In this document: one piece after another, positions 26,494 through 34,400 of the stretch
Layout: the number at the start of each line of letters is the position of its first letter
Numbering within the stretch: the stretch's first letter is position 1
Assembly: GCA_030148165.1 (NCBI GenBank)
Contig: JASBTZ010000003.1
Location: 434,001-498,000, forward strand
Origin: Bacteroidota bacterium
GTDB taxonomy: Bacteria; Bacteroidota; Bacteroidia; Flavobacteriales_D; Crocinitomicaceae
Length of the DNA stretch: 64,000 nucleotides
Direction of reading: 5' to 3'
The notes under the pieces: model-generated
What the model saw: the letters and a program-made list of their open reading frames with translations, nothing else
The model's database searches: none
Told to the model about the DNA's origin: nothing
Program-made: the position numbers and the translations under genes

Positions 26494-27810
26494 ATGAATC
26501 AGTACAGAACAGTAGGGTTTTACACGCTTGGGTGTAAGTTAAATTTCTCAGAGACGTCAACTATTGGACGTCAACTGATGGATGCCGGTTTTGCTAAAGT
26601 GGACTTTGATCAAAATCCGGACATTTTCGTAATCAACACCTGTTCTGTAACCGATAACGCCGACAAAAAGTGTCGACAACTTGTTCGAAAAGCGAAGAAA
26701 TCAAATCCTGAAGGGTTTGTCATCATAATAGGCTGCTATGCACAGTTGAAACCAAAGGAAATCTCAGAGATCGAAGGAGTTGATATGGTCCTTGGTGCCA
26801 ATGAGAAGTTCAACATTGTAGATCATCTAGAAGAGCTCGAACAAGAGCAGACGGTTGTGTACAACGAAAGCATTAAAGAAGCGCGTGATTTCGTTCCTGC
26901 ATTTTCCATGGGTGACCGAACGCGTTCTTTCTTGAAAATTCAGGACGGTTGCGATTATTTTTGCACTTTTTGTACGATTCCATTGGCAAGAGGAAAGAGT
27001 AGAAATGCTTCTATTGAAACAACAGTTATGGAGGCTCAAAAAGTTGCTGAAACAGATATACGCGAAGTCGTACTGACAGGGGTGAATATTGGAGATTTCG
27101 GTCAGGGTGAAGATGAGAATTTTTTCGAGCTAATTAAAGAACTGGACAAGGTAAAAGGAATTGATCGATTCAGAATTTCATCTATTGAGCCTAATTTATT
27201 GGATACAGACATTATTCGATTTGTTCTGAACGAATCTGAACGATTTGCTCCGCATTTCCATATTCCGCTTCAATCCGGCAGTGATAAATTGCTGAAGAAG
27301 ATGCGGCGTAAATACCTTAGTGAACTATATGCTGACAGAGTTAGAATAATCAAATCTACTTATCCGGATACTTGCATCGGCGTTGATGTAATTGTCGGTT
27401 TCCCGGGAGAAACGGATGATGACTTTATGGAAACCTTGGATTTTCTAAAGGATCTAGATGTCTCTTACTTGCATGTTTTCACCTATTCCGAACGCGCTAA
27501 TACAACTGCCGCAAAGTTGGGAAATGCGGTGCCGATGAACGTAAGAAAGGAACGAAGCCGACAACTTCAAATTCTGTCAACCAAGAAGAAACGTGCTTTT
27601 TATGAATCACAAATTGGTAAGACCGGAATTGTACTTTTCGAACATGAAAACAACGATGGCTGGATGTTCGGTTTTACCGAAAATTATATCAAGGTGAAAG
27701 CTCCATACGACGAATCGCTTTGTAATACTTTCCAAAAAATTGAACTAAACCATATTGATCCAGAAGGTTTTATGACGGGTGAATTGGTAAAAGAACCTGC
27801 TATTGTTTGA
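26494..27810 (+). CDS. mtaB: tRNA t6A37 C2-methylthiotransferase MtaB
   Basis: 438 residues with the methylthiotransferase layout. UPF0004 domain: cluster-binding cysteines 14 (FYTLGCKLNFSE), 50 (INTCSVTDNADKKC) and 81 (IIIGCYAQ). Radical SAM domain: CDYFCTFC (C153, C157, C160) with the following TIPLARGKSRN. C-terminal TRAM-like part. The TLGCKLN start and the CDYFCTFCTIP form point to MtaB rather than MiaB or RimO. It converts t6A37 to ms2t6A37 in tRNAs reading ANN codons. It overlaps the convergent mnmD gene by 11 bases at its 3' end. Upstream it is divergent from the polyketide synthase. Confidence 0.93.
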   Translation: MNQYRTVGFYTLGCKLNFSETSTIGRQLMDAGFAKVDFDQNPDIFVINTCSVTDNADKKCRQLVRKAKKSNPEGFVIIIGCYAQLKPKEISEIEGVDMVLGANEKFNIVDHLEELEQEQTVVYNESIKEARDFVPAFSMGDRTRSFLKIQDGCDYFCTFCTIPLARGKSRNASIETTVMEAQKVAETDIREVVLTGVNIGDFGQGEDENFFELIKELDKVKGIDRFRISSIEPNLLDTDIIRFVLNESERFAPHFHIPLQSGSDKLLKKMRRKYLSELYADRVRIIKSTYPDTCIGVDVIVGFPGETDDDFMETLDFLKDLDVSYLHVFTYSERANTTAAKLGNAVPMNVRKERSRQLQILSTKKKRAFYESQIGKTGIVLFEHENNDGWMFGFTENYIKVKAPYDESLCNTFQKIELNHIDPEGFMTGELVKEPAIV

Positions 27811-28459
27811 TCGCGAAGGTCATTTCCCGTTTTCCCGGAGGACCAGGCAGTTTTTCCACCTTAAAGCCCAGAGAAATAAGATCTCTTTTAAGTTGTCCTC
27901 GTGCAGCATAGGTAACAAACACCCCTCCCGGTTTAAGCATAGCGTACATCTTTTCTATTACTTCAAGTTCCCACATTTCGGATTGCGCCCTGTGACCGAA
28001 AGCATCGAAGTAAACGATATCAAATTTTTCAATAGCAGGCTGAAAGTCCTGTATTTTTTGTTTCACTTTGAGCAAGCTAAATTGTTCAGTAACGTCACAC
28101 TTCTCACTCCAGTTGCAAGTGTTAAGGCGAGTAAATTCACGAGCGAATTCAGGAATCAACTCCTGATAATTTAGCTCTATAAGTAACTCCTCCTCCACCG
28201 GATACGCTTCCAATCCCAAATAATCAATGGCGATATTATTAGTATGTGCATGAGCCAATGTTAGAATCGCATTCAGACCAGTACCAAATCCCAATTCAAA
28301 AACGGAAATGTTTTCCTGCTTAATTTTACTGATTCCATTATCGATAAAAACATGTTTAGCTTCCTGAAGAGCACCATGAGTTGAATGGTAATGTTCATCC
28401 AAATCAGTCAACTGAATTGTCGCTGATCCATCTGCAGTATGAATTACTTTTCGATGCAC
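27800..28459 (-). CDS. mnmD: tRNA 5-methylaminomethyl-2-thiouridine methyltransferase MnmD
   Basis: 219 residues. The N-terminus has the MnmC2/MnmD signature (DEHYHSTHGALQEAKHVFI). The SAM-binding motif is FELGFGTGLNA (55-65), and the catalytic region is YFDAFGHRAQSEMWE; the C-terminus KLPGPPGKREMTFA is typical. This is the stand-alone methyltransferase half of MnmC, lacking the FAD oxidase domain, as usual in Bacteroidota. It methylates the wobble uridine side chain of tRNAs in the last step of mnm5s2U synthesis. It ends inside the mtaB 3' end (11-base overlap), so two tRNA-modifying genes converge here. Confidence 0.9.
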   Translation of the reverse strand: MHRKVIHTADGSATIQLTDLDEHYHSTHGALQEAKHVFIDNGISKIKQENISVFELGFGTGLNAILTLAHAHTNNIAIDYLGLEAYPVEEELLIELNYQELIPEFAREFTRLNTCNWSEKCDVTEQFSLLKVKQKIQDFQPAIEKFDIVYFDAFGHRAQSEMWELEVIEKMYAMLKPGGVFVTYAARGQLKRDLISLGFKVEKLPGPPGKREMTFAIKQ

Positions 28460-28547
28460 GAATCGAAATTAACAATTGTTAATAACGTCCATGGAAATTT
28501 ATTTAATAAACTCTTTCTTTTTTTCGGAAAGCATGAAAATGAATCCG

Positions 28548-28555
28548 TATCTTTG
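28548..28555 (+). promoter_or_regulatory. Putative -7 box (TATCTTTG) of dnaB
   Basis: TATCTTTG fits TAnnTTTG and ends five bases before the dnaB ATG at 28561, so transcription would begin at or next to the start codon. No clear -33 TTG; the expected region holds TTTTCGG. Confidence 0.5.
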
Positions 28556-28560
28556 AGCAT

Positions 28561-30114
28561 ATGGACAAGCAGCCGGAAAAATCTAGAAGAGTTGGAAACA
28601 GAGTGAATAAGATCAATGCTTTATCAAACGAGTTCGGTAAAATTCCACCACAGGCTGTAGACCTTGAAAAGGCGGTGCTCGGAGCGATGATGCTCGAACG
28701 AAATGCCGTAACAGATACAATAGACATTTTATCGAAAGAGAGTTTTTACGATCCTAAACATGAATACATCTACGGAACGATCCAGGAACTATTTGGATCA
28801 TCAAAACCCATAGATTTGCTGACTGTTATTGACAATCTCAAAAAGAATGGAGAATTGGAAGCAGCGGGAGGGGCATCTTATGTTTCTGAACTAACAAATA
28901 GAATTGCGTCGACTGCTCACGTCGAATACCATGCACGTGTAATTGCCGAAAAACATATTAAACGAGAGCTTATTCGAATGAGTTCCGAAATAATGAAAGA
29001 TGCTTTTGAAGATACGAACGATGTGTTCGACGTTTTAAATAAAGCGGAAGAAGATCTTTTTAATGTCGCTCAAAACAACATGGGAAGAGCCGTTGCTGCC
29101 ATGTCTAATGTTGTTCGCGAAGCGATTGAGGAAATTGAAAAGGCTTCACAGAACACCGATGGTATTTCAGGTGTTCCAAGTGGCTTCTTTGAACTTGATA
29201 AGGTAACTGCCGGCTGGCAACGTTCGGACATGATTGTAATTGCGGCTCGTCCGGCGATGGGAAAAACAGCATTTGTACTTTCAATGGCAAGAAATACGGC
29301 AGTGGATCATAACCTACCCGTTGCAATCTTTTCATTGGAAATGTCTTCGGTTCAATTGGTGAAGCGATTGATAGCTTCTGAAACAAGATTACCTGCTGAA
29401 AAGTTAAGAAAGGGCGACCTTGCTGATCACGAGTTTCAACAGCTTCATTCACGAATTAAAAAATTGACTACTGCTCCAATTTATATAGATGACACACCGG
29501 GACTTAGCGTCTTTGATCTTCGTGCAAAATGTCGACGACTCAAGCTTCAGCATAACATTGAAATGGTTGTGATCGATTACCTTCAACTAATGACAGCGGG
29601 TGGATCCAAAGGTCACGGGAACCGTGAACAGGAAATATCATCCATCTCGAGATCCATAAAAGAAATTGCTAAAGAACTGAATGTTCCAATTATTGCGTTA
29701 TCCCAGCTCAGCCGATCTGTTGAACAGCGTGGTGGTGATAAAAAGCCTGTTCTATCCGACTTGCGTGAGTCCGGAGCAATTGAACAGGATGCCGATATCG
29801 TGAGTTTTATTTATCGTCCTGAATACTACGGATTCCTGCAAGACGAAAGTGGAAATTCAAATGCAGGTGTTGGAGAAATCATCATTGCGAAACATAGAAA
29901 TGGTGCACTCGAAAACGTCAAGCTGCGTTTTGTAAAAGAATTTGCGCGTTTTGAAAACCTGGATAACTTTAACGAAGACGTAGGTGGCGGTTCACAGCTT
30001 GGGGCTAATACCGAATTCGATTCACAGGGTGGCAGCTACACCATGCCTAGTAAGATGAACTCAAACGAAGACATCGATTTCGATCCGAATTCTGATGACG
30101 ACACTCCATTTTAG
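28561..30114 (+). CDS. dnaB: Replicative DNA helicase DnaB
   Basis: 517 residues. N-terminal collar domain starting KIPPQAVDLEKAVLGAMMLE (27-46), linker helix, then the RecA-like domain at about 200-470 with Walker A RPAMGKTAF (230-238), Walker B region MVVIDYLQLM, and the motif LRESGAIEQDADIV. It unwinds DNA ahead of the fork as a hexamer and recruits primase. The acidic C-terminal tail ends NSDDDTPF. The length is normal for Bacteroidota. No intein is present. The downstream secreted-protein gene begins 27 bases later. Confidence 0.97.
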   Translation: MDKQPEKSRRVGNRVNKINALSNEFGKIPPQAVDLEKAVLGAMMLERNAVTDTIDILSKESFYDPKHEYIYGTIQELFGSSKPIDLLTVIDNLKKNGELEAAGGASYVSELTNRIASTAHVEYHARVIAEKHIKRELIRMSSEIMKDAFEDTNDVFDVLNKAEEDLFNVAQNNMGRAVAAMSNVVREAIEEIEKASQNTDGISGVPSGFFELDKVTAGWQRSDMIVIAARPAMGKTAFVLSMARNTAVDHNLPVAIFSLEMSSVQLVKRLIASETRLPAEKLRKGDLADHEFQQLHSRIKKLTTAPIYIDDTPGLSVFDLRAKCRRLKLQHNIEMVVIDYLQLMTAGGSKGHGNREQEISSISRSIKEIAKELNVPIIALSQLSRSVEQRGGDKKPVLSDLRESGAIEQDADIVSFIYRPEYYGFLQDESGNSNAGVGEIIIAKHRNGALENVKLRFVKEFARFENLDNFNEDVGGGSQLGANTEFDSQGGSYTMPSKMNSNEDIDFDPNSDDDTPF

Positions 30115-30141
30115 GTAAGGTTTTTGTTGTATTTTGATATT

Positions 30142-31401
30142 ATGAAGGGATTCATTGTTACATACTTTTTTCTAATTATGACTGCTTTTAGCGGTCGTGC
30201 TTCTCAGATCCTGATCCCAATGGATGAGACGCAAATGAACCATCTTAAAGCATATGGAATAGCGTATTACATTCTGGAAAATGATATTGTAATCGATTGG
30301 TTATTAAACTATAGAGGCGGTTCATTTCTTACACCTCACCTCACGGCAATTGAAGAAGAATTGATCTTACGAGGAGTGAGTTACGAAGTGTTAGCTGATG
30401 GACAGGTTAACAATATCAAGAGTCAAATTGCCAGCCCTGAAATCAACCAGGAAGTGGTTCAATTGGAGAAGGCTCCCAAGATTGCAGTCTACACACCTGG
30501 AGGGAAACAACCCTGGGATGATGCTGTCACCCTCGTTCTGGAATATGCTGAGATACCTTATGATAAAATTTATGATTCGGCCATAGTCATGGGAGGTCTA
30601 CCGGAATACGATTGGCTACATCTACATCATGAAGATTTTACCGGACAATATGGGAAATTTTATGCGGCATTCAGATCATATCCATGGTACAAGAAACAGG
30701 TGGCTGATTCTGAAGCTTCGGCGAAGCAACTCGGATTTAATAAAGTATCTGAATTAAAGCTAGCTGTGGCAACCAACATTAAAAACTTCGTGATGGGGGG
30801 TGGCTTTCTTTTCACTATGTGCAGCGGAACAGATAGTTTTGATATCGCTCTCGCAGCTCATGAAACGGACATCTGTGAACAGATGTTTGACGGCGACCCC
30901 GCTGAAAGCAATTGTCAGGAAAAACTTGATTTTGATAATACGCTTGCTTTTGAGGATTTCACGCTCGAACGCAATCCACTTAAATACGAGTATTCAAATA
31001 TAGATGGAACTGATCTACACAAAAGAAATGAGCGTACTGATAAGTTTACCCTATTTGAGTTTTCCGCAAAATGGGATGTCGTACCAACCATGCTTACGCA
31101 ATGTCACACAGATGTTATCAATGGTTTTATGGGTCAGACAACTGATTTTCGACGAGACCTGATCAAATCAAATGTTCTCATTATGGGAGAAACCAAATCG
31201 ATTGGTACTGCCAGATATATTCACGGAGAATTAGGACAAGGAACCTGGACATTTTATGGTGGTCACGACCCTGAAGATTACGAACATAGAGTTGGTGATC
31301 CACCAACAGATCTCAATCTCCATCCCAATTCACCTGGATATAGATTGATTCTCAATAACATCCTCTTTCCAGCAGCAAAAAAGAAAAAGCGAAAAACATA
31401 G
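30142..31401 (+). CDS. Conserved Bacteroidota secreted protein (often mislabelled asparagine synthetase B)
   Basis: 419 residues from the ATG at 30142, which begins a signal peptide (MKGFIVTYFFLIMTAFSGRA). Two in-frame TTG codons at 30124-30129 are less likely starts. The mature N-terminus ILIPMDETQMNHLKAYGIAY and the segment APKIAVYTPGGKQPWDDAVT are hallmarks of a family called asparagine synthetase B in many Bacteroidota annotations. I see no N-terminal catalytic Cys, no SGGxDS PPi-loop and an export signal instead, so that name is not supported. WDDAVTLVLEYAEIPYD and GGGFLFTMCSGTDSFD recall a class I glutamine-amidotransferase-like (ThuA/BPL-N-like) fold, with Cys in MCSG. Function unknown. 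Confidence 0.8.
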   Translation: MKGFIVTYFFLIMTAFSGRASQILIPMDETQMNHLKAYGIAYYILENDIVIDWLLNYRGGSFLTPHLTAIEEELILRGVSYEVLADGQVNNIKSQIASPEINQEVVQLEKAPKIAVYTPGGKQPWDDAVTLVLEYAEIPYDKIYDSAIVMGGLPEYDWLHLHHEDFTGQYGKFYAAFRSYPWYKKQVADSEASAKQLGFNKVSELKLAVATNIKNFVMGGGFLFTMCSGTDSFDIALAAHETDICEQMFDGDPAESNCQEKLDFDNTLAFEDFTLERNPLKYEYSNIDGTDLHKRNERTDKFTLFEFSAKWDVVPTMLTQCHTDVINGFMGQTTDFRRDLIKSNVLIMGETKSIGTARYIHGELGQGTWTFYGGHDPEDYEHRVGDPPTDLNLHPNSPGYRLILNNILFPAAKKKKRKT

Positions 31402-31465
31402 TATTTCGCTTTCAGTTTATATCCCGTTTTCGTAAATTAACTGCCTCAAATCTAAACAGCTAATT

Positions 31466-34400
31466 ATGAAAACCCGTATTGCAATTCTATTCATTGCATT
31501 AACGTCTATGGCGTTTGCGCAATATGCACCATCTGGTCAAACTCCTTTCGGAGGAAACTTAAACCAAACTTATCCAACTAACCAACAACAACCGATCTTA
31601 AATAGTACCAGCGTGAATAGCTCTAGCCAGCAAATTTCACCTGCTCAGCAAGGACCTGTACCTGCTGGACAGCACGTTTGTGCAACACACGAAATTAACG
31701 AGGCCTATTGGCAAAGTGAAGGATTGCTCCAACAGTTTAATTCTTCCTATTATCAAGGAATTGCAAATATGAATCCTTCTAGCCTGGATAAAACTCCAGG
31801 GGTGAACACAATTGCTGTAATCTTCCATGTTGTTCATAATCCAAACAACCCTGCTGAAAATGTATCCAACGCATTAATCATGCAAGTGTACAATGACCTG
31901 GTAGAAGATTTTCAAAAATTGAACGCAGATACAATTAATGCCAGAACCGGGTTCGGGTTTATTCCTGCTGACCCGAATATCAACTTCTGTTTGGCAACAC
32001 AAGATCCTCTTGGAAACCCATTAACGGAAATTGGCGTTATACGTGTATCGACTTCTGAAGATTGGTATGACTCCAATAACGGGGAAGAGAATAAAATGAA
32101 ATCATCTGCAACAGGTGGTTCTGATATTTGGGATCGAAATGATTATTTGAATGTTTGGATTTGTGACATTTCAAATGGAGCAGGATCAGGTACGGCTGGT
32201 TATGCTTACCGCCCCACCCCAACAATGCTTCCTAACCCGGCAATTGACGGAATTGTATTAGACTACAATCTTGGGATGAACAATGACAATGTATTGACTC
32301 ACGAAGTTGGTCATTACTTAGGTCTTGATCACACCTGGGGAGGTTCCGGTGGTTGTGGTGCTGATGACGGATTTGGAGATACTCCTATCACTGACGGACC
32401 ATCGTTCAACTACGCCGGATCTTGTTCAGGAAACCAGCAAACTTGCCCGGGCACTGAAACGCAATATGAGAATTACATGGACTATGCGAACTGTACATGT
32501 ATGTATACTCAGAACCAGGCCGATTTTATGTTATCCATTCTTCAAGGCATTAGAAACTCCTTGTTAATTTCTCCGGGATGTGATCCAACGAACACGCCTC
32601 CGAACTCAGCATTTGCATCCATTCCACTTGGACCAGCACCCGTAATCATTCCTATCAACGGTAGTGTCGATTTTTATGATCAGTCTACCAATGTTCCAAC
32701 TTCATGGGCATGGGTAATTTCTGGTATTCAAGGAACTGACTGGAACTATATTAATGGAACCAGCGCAACTTCAGAAAATCCACAAGTAGAATTCTACACA
32801 GTTGGATTCTACGACGTAACCCTAACGGCTTCTAACGCATTCGGAAGTGACCCTACTCCTGCTTTCGAAGCCAACTATGTACAAGTTGTTGCTCCTGCTG
32901 CAGGAACAGCTTGTGATACATTAAGAAATTATAATCCAGCAGATCCTTTTTATAACCTGACAGCAACTCCAGCACCTGGTTATAACGGACACATACCTGG
33001 TAATGCATTACTCAATAATGAAGATGTCTTACAATGGGCTGAATTCTATACGGCAACCGCAACTACAGAAGTTAGAAGGCTTGAATTCGCTCCTGGAGTT
33101 GTGGTAGACAACGGAGGCAGTATAGTCTTTAAGGTATTTGATGATAATGGACCTGGGGGAGATCCTGGAACTGTCCTCGCAACAGATACTGTACCTTTAG
33201 CCGATCTGAATGCCCTCCAATGGAATCAGATTGATTTTGATACCCCTGCTTCAGTGACGGGAACGTTCTGGGTAGGATATGAACTAAGTTACGCAGCTGG
33301 AGATACATTTGCGCTTCTTTGTACATACGGCACACCACCGGTTAACTATTTATTCGGCGACTACGCGACAAGCGGCTGGACCGATGTTGGAACAGTATTC
33401 GGAACAACATTCGCAGCTGTTATTGACGTGTTAACTTCAAATGGTCCTGCACCATCTGCAAACTTCACAGCTACTGATGCAAGTGTTTGTGAAGGCGGTG
33501 AGATTGATGTAAACGGCTCAAACTCCACTAACGTAACGGATTATTTTTGGTATCAAACCGATGATCCATTTACGACAGTATTGAACACGGCAAATACGCC
33601 TAGTACCACTTTTGCTTTCCCTACACAAGGAAGTTATGCGATATATCTCTTTGGAGATGGTTCCTGCATGACCGACGGTGTTTATTTACCGGTAACTGTA
33701 AACCCACCAATTACGGCAACAGTAACTGTTACAAACACTACTTGCGGCAACAATAACGGTGTAATTAGTGTTACAGGAGTTGCTGGTGGAGACAGCACGC
33801 ATTACTTCAGTTTGGATGGACAGAATTATTATACAGATTCTACATTCAACAACTTACCGGCTGGAACCTACGACGTATACATTGCAACAATAGGAGATAA
33901 TTGTGAGACGATGTACACAGTTACCATAAACCCTTCTACTCCTTTTGTAGCAACCGTTAGTCCGAATCAATCCGTTTGCCCAGGAGGCTCTGCAACCATT
34001 ACAGCATCGGGTGGTGTTAGCTATCAATGGTTTGATGGAATCACCCCAATTGGATCTACTCCTTCTGTTACCGTAACACCGGCCAATACGACTCAATATA
34101 ACTGTATTGTTACAGACGGGGTTGGTTGTCAGTCAACAGTAACGACTACAGTTGCTGTGAACCCTCTTCCAGCAGCACCTGTGATTACACCTAGTGGTTC
34201 AACAACTTTCTGCGCTGGTAACTCAATAGATTTAACCTCTGATTACGGTTCCGGCAATGTTTGGTCAACGACTGAAACAACTCAGACGATTACTGTTAAC
34301 AGCTCTGGCTCTTATTCAGTGACCTATACGGATGGTAATGGCTGTTCAAGTACTTCTGCGCCTGTTGTGGTGACAGTAAATGCTTTACCAACAGCTCCTG

